Shown here: in pieces, positions 19,268 through 28,057 of the stretch
Position numbering within the stretch: position 1 is the first letter of the stretch
Layout: each line of letters opens with the position of its first letter
Assembly (NCBI GenBank): GCA_003389215.1
Contig: QQVP01000090.1
Span: 1 to 64,000, forward strand
Source: Planctomycetota bacterium
GTDB lineage: Bacteria; Planctomycetota; Planctomycetia; Pirellulales; UBA7805
Direction of reading: 5' to 3'
DNA length: 64,000 bases
Translations under genes and position numbers: made by a program
Notes under the pieces: model-generated
The model's database searches: none
What the model was told of the DNA's origin: nothing
The model's input: only the letters and a program-made list of their open reading frames with translations

Positions 19268-20371
19268 CTATTCCAGCTCTTCCAGCCAGAGACGAATCTC
19301 GTTGTCGTACTCGCTGGAAAGATTGCTGACGACGAGCTGACGCAGGAAACAGGCGGCGCCCTCTTCCATCAGGTCGGCCGCCTCGGCGCTGGGAAAGCGA
19401 CGGGCCGGATCGGGTGCGACCAGGCCGCGGCAAAAGTTCATCAGCAATTCGTTGCAAACGACATCTTGCGGCAAGATGCGGGGCAGCTGATGCGGCAACA
19501 TCCGCTTCGCTTCCAGCAACTCCCGATAGCTCGGCGGCTTGCCGAACAGCGGACGACCGGCCAACAGCTCGACCAACACGTAACCGAGACTCGCCAGGTC
19601 GGAACGCTCCGAATACTCGCCGCCCTCGAGCACCTCGGGGGCCGCGTAGGTCGGCGTGCAGGTTCGCACCACCGGCACGTTTTCCATCTCGAACGCGGAG
19701 CCGATGTCGACCAGCTTCGCATTGCCGGTCCGCTTGAGCATGATGTTCGACGGCTTGATGTCGCCATGCACGACGCCGCCCCGGTGCAGCGCCGCCAGGG
19801 CCGCCAACAAGTCGCGCAAGATTGCCACGGCCACGCCCGGCTTAAGTCGCGGCTGCACGGGCCCCGCCGTGACGATCACGTTGTTCATGTACTCCCAACG
19901 GCGGCTGGACACGCGGTGATAGGTCAGATCGAGCATCCGCGTGGTGAGCAGACGAGCCAGATCGTAACCGTCGATCCACTCCATCTCCATCATGCGGATG
20001 CGGTTCCGCTCGACGAAGTTGTGCACGTCGAGCAGGTTGTCCTGCTGGATTTGGGCAACGCGGGCCGCCGTGGCCGCAATGCGGGCCATTGCCTCGTCAT
20101 AGGCGGCATCGCTGTCGTAGCGCTCCGGCGAGAAAATCTTCAGCGCCACCGGCAGCGTGAAATTGTCCGTCCCGCGGCGGTCCGTCAGGTAAACGACCCC
20201 CTGGCCTCCCGCACCGAGCCGGCGACGAAGATGGTGGTGGTCGGTCCAGCTGAAGCGCTGGTTCTCGAGCAGCGCCCGATACCGATGGAGCAACTCGTCG
20301 GAACAGGTCGTGCGCTCTTCACCGCCATAGGTGAGCGTGTTCTGCTCGCGGAAGAGGGTCGTAGTTACCAT
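19268..20371 (-). CDS. Cytoplasmic Ser/Thr protein kinase (Hanks type)
   Basis: 367 residues. Kinase domain at about residues 46-345: glycine loop LGAGGQGVVYL (52-62), ATP-binding Lys78 in VALKIF, catalytic loop HGDIKPSN with Asp204 (Gly replaces the usual Arg of HRD), metal-binding Asp222 in DIGSAF (DFG written DIG), and APE at 244-246. The non-RD catalytic loop suggests activity not controlled by activation-loop phosphorylation. No membrane helix or sensor domain is visible, unlike PknB. The short C-terminal helix (SSEYDNEIRLWLEELE) is family-specific. It probably belongs to the signalling expansion typical of planctomycetes. Substrates are unknown. Confidence 0.9.
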   Translation of the reverse strand: MVTTTLFREQNTLTYGGEERTTCSDELLHRYRALLENQRFSWTDHHHLRRRLGAGGQGVVYLTDRRGTDNFTLPVALKIFSPERYDSDAAYDEAMARIAATAARVAQIQQDNLLDVHNFVERNRIRMMEMEWIDGYDLARLLTTRMLDLTYHRVSSRRWEYMNNVIVTAGPVQPRLKPGVAVAILRDLLAALAALHRGGVVHGDIKPSNIMLKRTGNAKLVDIGSAFEMENVPVVRTCTPTYAAPEVLEGGEYSERSDLASLGYVLVELLAGRPLFGKPPSYRELLEAKRMLPHQLPRILPQDVVCNELLMNFCRGLVAPDPARRFPSAEAADLMEEGAACFLRQLVVSNLSSEYDNEIRLWLEELE

Positions 20372-20580
20372 GAGCGTCGGACTCGGGACGTCGTTGGACA
20401 GGAACCGCCGGGCGTCACGTCGTCGAGGAGGGGCCGCCAGGAGCGAAGCCCCATTCTAGGGCGACCCCGCCACAGAGGTCCAGCTGTTCCTGAGCTTTTC
20501 GCCCTTCGTTCCAGACGAAGGAGTCGTCCGCCACGCCACAAACTCGACGCGATTACGACAGCTTATCAGTCGCCGCGCGG

Positions 20581-21558
20581 CTAGCGGCGCGGAAATCCGA
20601 GTTGCTTGTCCACCATGTTCAACAACGGCTCACCGCGATGATAGCGGGCCAGATTCTCGCAGAAGAAGTTGGTCATGTTGTCGATACGTCGCGCCGACTG
20701 CCCCCCCACATGCGGCGTGATGATCACGTTCGAGAAGTCCCAGAGCGGGCTGTCCGGGGCCAGCGGCTCGTTCTCCGTTACGTCGACCGCGGCCCCCAGC
20801 AAATGGCCAGATCGAAGCACCTCGATCAGATCCCGCTCCACGATAATCGCGCCGCGGGCAACGTTGACCAGCAGAGCATCCGGCTTCATTTTCAGCAGCC
20901 GCGTGCGGTCGATCAGCCCGCGGGTCTGGCCGTTCAACGGCAATGCCAGCACGACGACGTCGCTCACTTGAAGCAGGTCGTCGAGCCGATCGGCCGGCCA
21001 CAGCTCATCGACGCATGCTGGCTTGTCGATCGGATAAGCGTCGGTGGCCAATGTGCGAACCCGGAACGGTTCCAGCACCTGGGCCAGCCTGCGACCGACG
21101 CCGCCCAGCCCCACAATGCCGACCGTGCTGTCGGTCAGATCGCGGGTCGGCCGGCGGATGAATTCGTGGGCGGCCTGGGCGCGAAAGAAGACCGGCAAGC
21201 TTCGCAGCTGCGCGGTGATAAGCGCCATCGCGTGCTCGGCAACCTGATCGGCCAACACGCCCGACGCGCTGGTGACCGGAATCTCCGAACTGGCAATCTC
21301 GGGAACCAGGCAATGATCGATTCCGGCGGCCGACGACTGAATCCAGCGGAGCCGACCGGCGGCGACGACCTGCGGCCAGGGCATCGGCACCTTGGCGTGA
21401 CCGCAGTAGATGTCGGCGGCCAGGATCTCCTCGGCAATCCGCTCCTGGCCGGCGTCCACGACCTCGACGTCCGCAGCGAGCGGACGCGCGGCGGCCTCGA
21501 TCTGGCGGATGTGGCGCTCTTCGACGGGGTAGCAGAGGACGATTCGCATGCCCGACAT
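20581..21558 (-). CDS. D-isomer-specific 2-hydroxyacid dehydrogenase
   Basis: 325 residues. NAD(P)H-dependent reduction of 2-oxoacids to D-2-hydroxyacids or the reverse. The NAD-binding fold has GIVGLGGVGRRLA, the catalytic Arg is in LLVNVARGAIIVERDL, the Glu in DVTENEPLAPDSPLW and the His in IITPHVGGQSARR, so the Arg-Glu-His triad is complete. Two close ATGs (21558 and 21549) are possible; the N-terminal fold starts MRIVLCYPVEE at the second. An open reading frame extends further back but is low-complexity and lacks a ribosome site. The substrate is uncertain; phosphoglycerate, glyoxylate or hydroxypyruvate reductases are all relatives. Confidence 0.9.
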   Translation of the reverse strand: MSGMRIVLCYPVEERHIRQIEAAARPLAADVEVVDAGQERIAEEILAADIYCGHAKVPMPWPQVVAAGRLRWIQSSAAGIDHCLVPEIASSEIPVTSASGVLADQVAEHAMALITAQLRSLPVFFRAQAAHEFIRRPTRDLTDSTVGIVGLGGVGRRLAQVLEPFRVRTLATDAYPIDKPACVDELWPADRLDDLLQVSDVVVLALPLNGQTRGLIDRTRLLKMKPDALLVNVARGAIIVERDLIEVLRSGHLLGAAVDVTENEPLAPDSPLWDFSNVIITPHVGGQSARRIDNMTNFFCENLARYHRGEPLLNMVDKQLGFPRR

Positions 21559-21876
21559 TGTGCGACAATCGGCTTGGCGAAGACACAGGGGGGGCGGCAC
21601 AGGGGGCGACTCGAGGGCGACCCAGGGGACCCTCTGGAGGTCGGGTCGCCCACTCGCCCGCGAGCCTTTGGGATTTCGCGACGTGCAACCTGTAAACGGT
21701 GCGGCCGAGGCGGCGTTGGTGGCGTTTCGACCCGGTTTTGGATACAATTTGACAGTGAGCGGAAAGCCGCTCTCCCGCCCGATTTTCCCTCCTCGACGAG
21801 CTTCCCGCCTGGCCCCGAACGAGCCCCAGGGAATCTCTCAAGCTACGACAGGCAAACGCGCGCCCGCCCGCGCGAA
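21559..21876. other. Divergent intergenic region ahead of the DoxX/oxidoreductase operon
   Basis: Must contain promoters for the dehydrogenase gene (minus) and the plus-strand operon starting about 21877. I see no clear hexamer pair. The reading frame of the downstream gene is open through this region, which makes the start of that gene uncertain. Confidence 0.4.
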
Positions 21877-22914
21877 GTGAGGTCGACGCTGACTGGCAAG
21901 AAGTTCCAAATTGGTTTGACGACCGTGGTGCTGCTCGTGGGACTGCGTATCCTGATCGGGGCGATGTTCTATTGGGGAGCGCTGCACAAGCAGGAATCGG
22001 GGTTCACCTCGCAGTACTTTCTGAATAACGCGGTCGGGCCCCTGGCGCCGCTCTACAAGGTGGCCGTGCCCGACTACTACGGTTGGCGCAAGCACATCGA
22101 AACGCCCCGCCGGGCCGAGGTGACCTCGGCCGCCCGTGATGTCGACCGGCTGCCTCGCGGCGAAGCTTCGTGGGGCACCGCCATGGCGCAGTTGCGCGAG
22201 GATCAGGCGGCCGCCTATCGCGACTGGCAGACCGAGGTCGAGGCCGGCTGGTGGCAACGGCGTGAGCGCGTCGCCGACCATTTCGGCTTCAGCGAAAACG
22301 TCGACCCAGAGCAAGTCGCGGAATCGAAGGCGATCACGCAGGTCTACGTGGGCCGGCTCGCTGAGTACCTGGCCGCAAATGCCGCCGCCATCGTCGCCTA
22401 TCGGCACGATCTCTATCAGGAAGCCGAGCGGCCGGCCGGTCCGCCCTTGCCGGGAGCGGCCGAGGCGCAGAAGAACAGGCAAGCGACCATGGGCGTGCGG
22501 ACCTGGGCCGAAGCCCAAGAGCAGCAACTCGTCCGCGAGCTCTCCGCCCTGGCAACCGAGGAGCAGGCCGAGTTCGGTGATCCGCCGGCGGCCGCGCCAA
22601 TGATTCGTCGCATCGACCAAATCGTCATCTACAGCCACCTGGTGATCGGGGCCTGCCTGATCGCCGGATTGTTCACGCGGTTCGCCTTCTTCGGCGCGGG
22701 CGTCTTCATTCTCAGCGTCGTGGCCACCCAGCCACCGTGGGTCGCCGACGCCATGCCGTGGCTGTGGGGACCGACGGCCGTCGGCTACCAGGCCTCGATC
22801 ATGTTGGTTTGCTTTGCCTTGATGTTCACACGAGTCGGCCAGTGGGCCGGGCTCGACTTCTTCGTGGACAGGATGTTCGCGAAACTCTTTCGCTCAGCGG
22901 CAGGAGAAGCGTAG
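21877..22914 (+). CDS. DoxX-like integral membrane protein with large internal helical segment
   Basis: About 345 residues from a GTG start chosen because it precedes the first membrane helix; no strong ribosome site is present, so the start is uncertain. The first helix (TTVVLLVGLRILIGAMFYWG) and a late cluster of helices (YSHLVIGACLIAGLFTRFAFF and two more) match DoxX-type membrane proteins. Between them is a charged, helix-rich segment of about 190 residues with many Glu/Arg/Ala. DoxX family members are often linked to electron transfer or thiol chemistry at the membrane. Its stop codon abuts the ATG of the Tat-exported oxidoreductase (TAGATG), so they are co-transcribed, and it may serve as the membrane partner of that pathway. 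Confidence 0.7.
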   Translation: MRSTLTGKKFQIGLTTVVLLVGLRILIGAMFYWGALHKQESGFTSQYFLNNAVGPLAPLYKVAVPDYYGWRKHIETPRRAEVTSAARDVDRLPRGEASWGTAMAQLREDQAAAYRDWQTEVEAGWWQRRERVADHFGFSENVDPEQVAESKAITQVYVGRLAEYLAANAAAIVAYRHDLYQEAERPAGPPLPGAAEAQKNRQATMGVRTWAEAQEQQLVRELSALATEEQAEFGDPPAAAPMIRRIDQIVIYSHLVIGACLIAGLFTRFAFFGAGVFILSVVATQPPWVADAMPWLWGPTAVGYQASIMLVCFALMFTRVGQWAGLDFFVDRMFAKLFRSAAGEA

Positions 22915-24639
22915 ATGCACCAAACTCGCCCCGAATCGACGACGGCGCCCGCGAGCGAATCCGACTTCTCGCGCCGTGACTTCATCAAGGGTGGCGTGGC
23001 GGCCGGTCTGGTTGGCGGGGTCGGGCTGGGAGCTGCGTACTTCGGCTACGATCGCTCGCTTTCTCGCCAGGTTCGCGTCGGCGTGATCGGCACCGGCGAC
23101 GAAGGCAACGTCCTGATCGGGGCAATCAATCCCGACTTCGTCCAGGTCGTGGCGATCGCCGATATCCGACCCTACAACATTTACCGGGCGTTTCACGGTG
23201 ACGAGTCGAGCGAGAACACCCTGAAACACCGGCCCGGGCTGATGAGCAAGTACGGCTGGGCCACGGAGACGGAGGCCCGCCGGAACGTCGCCGTCTACGA
23301 CGACGACTATCGCGAGCTGATTGCCGACCCCAACGTCGAGGCAGTGATCATTGCCTTGCCGCTGCACCTGCACAAAGAGGCCTCGATCGAGGCGATGCGC
23401 CGCGGCAAGCACGTGCTGTGCGAAAAGCTGATGGCCCACGATGTCGCCCAGTGCAAGGACATGGCCCGCGTCGCCCTGCAGACGAAGCAGCTGCTCTCGA
23501 TCGGCCATCAACGGCACTACAGCGTTCTTTACGATCAGGCCCGTCGGGCGATCGAGCGCGGCGTGATCGGCGACATCCACCACATCCGTGCCCAATGGCA
23601 CCGCGGCAACTTGCCGGGCAAAGACAGCTGGCAGCCGCCGCTGCCCGACGAGAAGATGGCCGACGCCCTGGTCAAGTATGACGGCGAAGCGGCTCAGCTG
23701 CTCAAGCGGCTCAATGACGTCCTGGCCGACGACAGCTGGGACGGCCGCCGCGATCAGCGACTTAGTTCCGTACAAAAGCAGCGACGCCTGCACCTGGCCA
23801 AGTTGCTCGACCGCGGCGTGAAGGCGGAGAAGTACGGATATCAGAGCCCGCCGGCACCGGGACCGGATGGTAAACCCCGCCCACCGCTCGAGGAGCTGAT
23901 TCGTTGGCGGCTGTGGGATCGCACCGGAGGCGGACTGATGGTCGAGCTCGGCAGCCACCAGCTCGACGCGGCCAGTATCTTCATTCACGCTTCGGCCGGA
24001 GAGCATGCCGAAGGCAAGCACGGCGTGCATCCGCTTACCGTTTACGGAGTCGGCGGCCGGCACATCTTCCCGCACGATCGCGACGCCGACGATCACGTCT
24101 ACTGCGGTTTCGAGTTCCCCGGCCCGGGCTACGAAAACGACAAGAACAAGAAGATCGTGGTGACGTACTCCTCGATCAACGGTAACGGCTTTGGCGGCTA
24201 TGGCGAAACCGTGATGGGCACCAAGGGCACGTTGATCGTCGATCGCGAACGCGACTTCCAGGTCCTCACCACCGGCGCGGCCACGACCGTTTCGTCGGCC
24301 AAGGGCGATGGCGGGCCGACGCTCGACACCACCGAAAGCGGCGCCCCCATGGCGGTGCAAAAGGCGGCCAGCGGCCCGGTCAGTCGCGGCTACACCGAAC
24401 AGATCGAGCACTGGGCCTGGTGCATCCGGAATCCCGCGCCCGAACACAAGCCTCGTTGCGGGCCGGAGGTTGCCATGGCCGATGCGGTCATCGCCCTGGT
24501 GGCCAACCAGGCGATTCGCGAAGGGCGGAAGATCACCTTTGCGGAGAGCTGGTTCGACCTCAACAGCAACGAGACGCCCGACGGCAGCAAGCCGCAGGAG
24601 GAACCGGTCGCCGCACCGCGGTCGACCGAGGTCGTGTAG
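22915..24639 (+). CDS. Tat-exported Gfo/Idh/MocA-family oxidoreductase, paralogue 1 with short insertion
   Basis: 574 residues, long for the family (usually 330-450). Twin-arginine signal (FSRRDFIKGGVAAG), Rossmann fold VRVGVIGTGDEGNVLIG, catalytic block GKHVLCEKLMAHD (EKP written EKL) and HYSVLY motif, then an inserted stretch of about 78 mostly helical residues (about 247-325) before the family domain resumes at EELIRWRLWDRTGGG. The C-terminal domain has GSHQLDAASIF, SSINGNGFGGYGE and GTKGTLIVDRE. The next gene is a close paralogue with the insertion grown to about 180 residues and no Tat signal. Starts directly at the stop codon of the DoxX-like gene. Substrate unknown. Confidence 0.88.
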   Translation: MHQTRPESTTAPASESDFSRRDFIKGGVAAGLVGGVGLGAAYFGYDRSLSRQVRVGVIGTGDEGNVLIGAINPDFVQVVAIADIRPYNIYRAFHGDESSENTLKHRPGLMSKYGWATETEARRNVAVYDDDYRELIADPNVEAVIIALPLHLHKEASIEAMRRGKHVLCEKLMAHDVAQCKDMARVALQTKQLLSIGHQRHYSVLYDQARRAIERGVIGDIHHIRAQWHRGNLPGKDSWQPPLPDEKMADALVKYDGEAAQLLKRLNDVLADDSWDGRRDQRLSSVQKQRRLHLAKLLDRGVKAEKYGYQSPPAPGPDGKPRPPLEELIRWRLWDRTGGGLMVELGSHQLDAASIFIHASAGEHAEGKHGVHPLTVYGVGGRHIFPHDRDADDHVYCGFEFPGPGYENDKNKKIVVTYSSINGNGFGGYGETVMGTKGTLIVDRERDFQVLTTGAATTVSSAKGDGGPTLDTTESGAPMAVQKAASGPVSRGYTEQIEHWAWCIRNPAPEHKPRCGPEVAMADAVIALVANQAIREGRKITFAESWFDLNSNETPDGSKPQEEPVAAPRSTEVV

Positions 24640-24706
24640 CGCGACGATTGGAATCGGCGAGGCGGGCCCCGCCCGCCCGTGACATGCCCCGAGCAAGGAC
24701 CACGTC

Positions 24707-26788
24707 ATGAATCTGACGGACGAAGAAAGACAAATCGGCATCGAGAACTTTCGCGCCGCGATCGGGCATCGCGACATGCGCGAGAAGCAGCTCCGCGAGA
24801 CGGTCGCGGACAATCTCGGCTCGAAGTCCGGCCTGGGGGCCTATTACTACGGCTACGGAGAAGTTGAAGACCCGGTGCGCGTCGGCGTGATCGGCACCGG
24901 CGACGAAGGCAGCGTGCTGATCGGGGCGATCAATCCAAAGTACGTCCAGGTCGTCGCGATTGCCGACATCCGCCCCTACAACATCTACCGCGCCTTTTAC
25001 GGCGATAAGTCTTCGAACAACGCCCGCCGAGTCCGGCCGGGCTTGATGAAGCTCTACGGTTGGGCCGATGAAGAAACGGCGCGCGAGAAGGTCAAGGTCT
25101 ACACCGACGACTACGAAGAGCTGCTCGACGACGAGAACGTCGAGGCGGTCATCATCGCCCTGCCCTTGCACCTGCACGCCGAGGCGTCGATCAAGGCGAT
25201 GCGCAGGGGCAAGCACGTGCTCTGCGAGAAGCTCATGGCCCATTCCGTGCATGAGTGCAAGGAGATGGCCCGCGTCGCCCGCGAGACCGGCAAGCTGCTG
25301 GCCGTCGGGCACCAGCGTCACTACAGCGTGCTTTACGCCAACGCGGTTGAGGTGATCAAGAGCGGACTGATCGGCGACGTCCATCACATTCGCGCCCAGT
25401 GGCACCGCGGCAACCTGCCCGGCAAGGACAGTTGGCAACAGCCGCTTCCCAACGAGAAGATGCGGGCCGACCTGGCCACGGCGGCCGAACGCCTTCACAC
25501 CGAGGCCCCCAAGGCGATCGCCGCCCAGCAAAAGGCCAAGGCCGAGATCGAGAAAGTCCGCGCGGCCGTTCCGAGCGACTTGCCCGAGAAGGAGGCCGGC
25601 TTGCTGGCTTCCTGGCAGAAGACCTTCGACAAGTGGGACGGCGAGCTGGCCAAACTGCCCGAGAAGTGGGACACGGCGATCTGTCAGATCTGCCGCCTCG
25701 GCAATCACGACAAGCCGCTCTCGGTCGCCGATCGAATGCTCTTCACGGAGGTATCCAAGAACGTCAAACGGGTGGCCGACGTCGTGAAGGCGTACAGCGA
25801 TCGACTCGCGAAGCTGCGGATCACCAGCGGCGAAAAGAAGGCCTTGAAGGATCGTGTGGCCGCCGTGCAAAAGCAGCGCAAGCGACTCGAGGATCTCAAG
25901 GACAAAGTCGAGATCCTCACCAACCGGATCAAAGACGCGGAACTGGCTCAGCGGGTACAAGATTACGGCTACCGTGCGCGACAGGTCGGCGGCAAGGAGA
26001 TCTCCGCCCTTGAGGAGCTGATCCGCTGGCGGCTGTGGGATCGCACGGGCGGCGGGCTGATGGCCGAGCTCGGTAGTCACCAGCTCGACGCGGCCGGCAT
26101 CTTCATCAGCGCCCAGCGCAAAGACGGCAAGAAGGCCCAGCCGCTCAGCGTGACCGCCGTGGGCGGACGCCATCTGTTCGACCACGACCGCGATATCGAC
26201 GATCACGTCTACTGTTCGTTCGAATTCCCGGCCGCCGACTACGACGCGAAGGACGAAGAGAAACGCAACCGTAAGGTCGTCGTCTCCTATTCGTCGATCA
26301 ACGGCAACGGCTACGGAGGTTATGGCGAAATCGTCTTCGGCACCAAGGGCACGCTCATCCTGCAGACGGAAAAGGATGTCATGCTCTTTAAGGGCTCCGA
26401 CACCTATGGCTACGTGAAGATCGGCGGCGGCAAGGGAAACTTGCGGCTCGATGCCGACTACGCCGGCGGTTCGCAAGCGGCCCAGCTGGCCGGGCTCGCC
26501 CTGGAATATCCGACCAGCCGCGGCTACACCGAGGAAATCGAGCACTGGGCGTGGGCCATTCGCACGCCCGACGGCAAGGTGCCGCTGCGCTGCGACCCGA
26601 AGGTCGCCCTGGCCGACGCCGTCATCGCGCTGACCACCAATCTCGTGATGCGGGGGCCCGACGCGCTGCCCGAGGCCGAGGCCGTCGAAGGACGCGTCAA
26701 CTTCAATCCCGCCTGGTTCGATCCCGACGACGACGCCACGCCCGAGGGCGAAGCGCCGGACGTCAATCGCAAGCAGTACCAGGTCTAG
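24707..26788 (+). CDS. Gfo/Idh/MocA-family protein, paralogue 2 with a 180-residue coiled-coil insertion
   Basis: 693 residues. It follows paralogue 1 closely in the Rossmann fold (VRVGVIGTGDEGSVLIG), the catalytic block GKHVLCEKLMAHS and the C-terminal domain (EELIRWRLWDRTGGG, GSHQLDAAGIF, SSINGNGYGGYGE). Residues about 251-430 are a Lys/Glu/Ala-rich, coiled-coil-like insertion with a CQIC motif, placed exactly where paralogue 1 has its short insertion. The Tat signal is replaced by a hydrophilic N-terminus, but GLGAYYYGYGEVEDP still resembles the end of the paralogue's signal region, so export was probably lost, or it is carried by its partner. An AAGGA site precedes the ATG, 67 bases after paralogue 1. 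A heteromeric complex with paralogue 1 is plausible. Confidence 0.87.
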   Translation: MNLTDEERQIGIENFRAAIGHRDMREKQLRETVADNLGSKSGLGAYYYGYGEVEDPVRVGVIGTGDEGSVLIGAINPKYVQVVAIADIRPYNIYRAFYGDKSSNNARRVRPGLMKLYGWADEETAREKVKVYTDDYEELLDDENVEAVIIALPLHLHAEASIKAMRRGKHVLCEKLMAHSVHECKEMARVARETGKLLAVGHQRHYSVLYANAVEVIKSGLIGDVHHIRAQWHRGNLPGKDSWQQPLPNEKMRADLATAAERLHTEAPKAIAAQQKAKAEIEKVRAAVPSDLPEKEAGLLASWQKTFDKWDGELAKLPEKWDTAICQICRLGNHDKPLSVADRMLFTEVSKNVKRVADVVKAYSDRLAKLRITSGEKKALKDRVAAVQKQRKRLEDLKDKVEILTNRIKDAELAQRVQDYGYRARQVGGKEISALEELIRWRLWDRTGGGLMAELGSHQLDAAGIFISAQRKDGKKAQPLSVTAVGGRHLFDHDRDIDDHVYCSFEFPAADYDAKDEEKRNRKVVVSYSSINGNGYGGYGEIVFGTKGTLILQTEKDVMLFKGSDTYGYVKIGGGKGNLRLDADYAGGSQAAQLAGLALEYPTSRGYTEEIEHWAWAIRTPDGKVPLRCDPKVALADAVIALTTNLVMRGPDALPEAEAVEGRVNFNPAWFDPDDDATPEGEAPDVNRKQYQV

Positions 26789-26868
26789 CCGCGGGTCGGC
26801 AACCTTGCGTCTCGTTCGACGCTCGTTCTCTCTGTCGCACGTTCGATCTCTCTACCGAGGAGCCAGGC

Positions 26869-27717
26869 ATGGAAAAGTGGCCGCTAGGAGTCTTCGCCAG
26901 TGTCGACGCCGGACTGGGCGTGAAGTTGGAGGTCGCTCATGAGTTGGGCGTGCCGACGATTCAGTTGCACACCCCGGCAAAGCCGACCCGCACCCAGGAA
27001 AACGCCGAGCGGTTCCTCGCCCAGTTGTCCGACCTGGGAATCACCATCACGTGCGTCTTCGGCGGCTTTGAGGGCGAGAGCTACGCTGACATTCCCACGT
27101 CTCGCGAGACGGTCGGCCTGGTGCCGCCGGCGACCCGCGCCGCCCGGGTGCAGGAGCTCAAGGAAATCGCCGACTTTACGCGAATGCTGGGCGTCGACGT
27201 GGTCGGCGTGCATATTGGCTTTGTGCCGCACGAGACGAACGACCCGCTCTACGACGATGTCGTACGGGTGACGCAGGTCGTCTGCGATCACTGCCAGAAG
27301 AATGGACAGGCGCTGCATCTGGAGACGGGCCAGGAAAGTGCCGACACGCTGTTGCGCTTCATCCGCGACGTCGAACGGGACAATCTGTTCGTCAACTTCG
27401 ATCCGGCCAACATGATTCTCTACGGTTCCGGCGAGCCGCTCGAAGCGCTGCGGGCGATCGGTTCGCGAGTCCGCAGCGTCCACTGCAAGGATGCCCTCTG
27501 GTCGGATCAACCGGGCCAGACCTGGGGCCAGGAAGTGCCGCTGGGCGAAGGGGCCGTGGGCATGGAAGACTATCTGCGCACGCTCGACGAACTGGGCTAC
27601 ACGGGACCGCTGACCATCGAGCGCGAGATTCCGCAGGAGCCCGAACGACAGAAGGCCGAGATTGGTGGCGCGCTCGACTTGCTGCGCAGCCTCAAAAAAA
27701 AGCTAGCCGCCGTCTGA
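26869..27717 (+). CDS. Sugar phosphate isomerase/epimerase (xylose-isomerase-like TIM barrel)
   Basis: 282 residues. TIM-barrel family that isomerises or epimerises sugars and inosose-like compounds with a divalent metal. Metal-ligand candidates: Glu in ALHLETGQESADTLL, Asp in NLFVNFDPANMILYG, His/Asp in VRSVHCKDALWSD and Glu in LTIEREIPQEPER, the normal order for this family. GAGGAG lies ahead of the ATG. Last gene of the plus-strand operon after the DoxX-like and Gfo/Idh/MocA genes. Isomerase plus dehydrogenase pairs like this usually serve uptake-linked catabolism of a rare sugar or polyol, such as inositol-type compounds; the specific substrate is not predictable. Its 3' end overlaps the convergent small membrane protein gene by 15 bases. 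Confidence 0.9.
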   Translation: MEKWPLGVFASVDAGLGVKLEVAHELGVPTIQLHTPAKPTRTQENAERFLAQLSDLGITITCVFGGFEGESYADIPTSRETVGLVPPATRAARVQELKEIADFTRMLGVDVVGVHIGFVPHETNDPLYDDVVRVTQVVCDHCQKNGQALHLETGQESADTLLRFIRDVERDNLFVNFDPANMILYGSGEPLEALRAIGSRVRSVHCKDALWSDQPGQTWGQEVPLGEGAVGMEDYLRTLDELGYTGPLTIEREIPQEPERQKAEIGGALDLLRSLKKKLAAV

Positions 27718-28047
27718 CGGGGGACGTGGGCCATTCGTGCCGCGGGTCGATCTGCCGGATCGCGGTCGCAAAATCAGAATGGCCGCGATCAGCACAACCG
27801 CGATGGGAAACAGCCCCCGCCGTGTGGCCAGCACCACGCCCGCGGCAACCAGGGCCACGAGAAGCGCCTGCGGCAGGAAATCGAGGTGCGGGTATGCCAG
27901 CCAAAGGACGCCCAGCACGGCGCCCACGCGGATGCCCACGCCGGCGTAGAAGCTCGCCGAGTTCCCGGCCAGCTGGGGCCGGGCAACGAGAAGCAGACCG
28001 CCGGCCAGGAAGAGCAAGGCCAGCACGCCCAGGGCATGTCGTCGCAT
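27703..28047 (-). CDS. Small membrane protein, last gene of the 25-kb operon
   Basis: 114 residues. Several hydrophobic helices (LGVLALLFLAGGLLLVA; IRVGAVLGVLWLAYP; ALLVALVAAGVVLATR; PIAVVLIAAILIL) and a basic, Pro-rich tail suggest a small four-helix membrane protein. No family recognised. It starts 10 bases after the stop of the pseudoprotease lipoprotein gene, so it is co-transcribed as the final member of the operon. It converges with the isomerase gene, overlapping by 15 bases. Confidence 0.65.
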   Translation of the reverse strand: MRRHALGVLALLFLAGGLLLVARPQLAGNSASFYAGVGIRVGAVLGVLWLAYPHLDFLPQALLVALVAAGVVLATRRGLFPIAVVLIAAILILRPRSGRSTRGTNGPRPPSDGG

Positions 28048-28057
28048 GGTGCTATCG

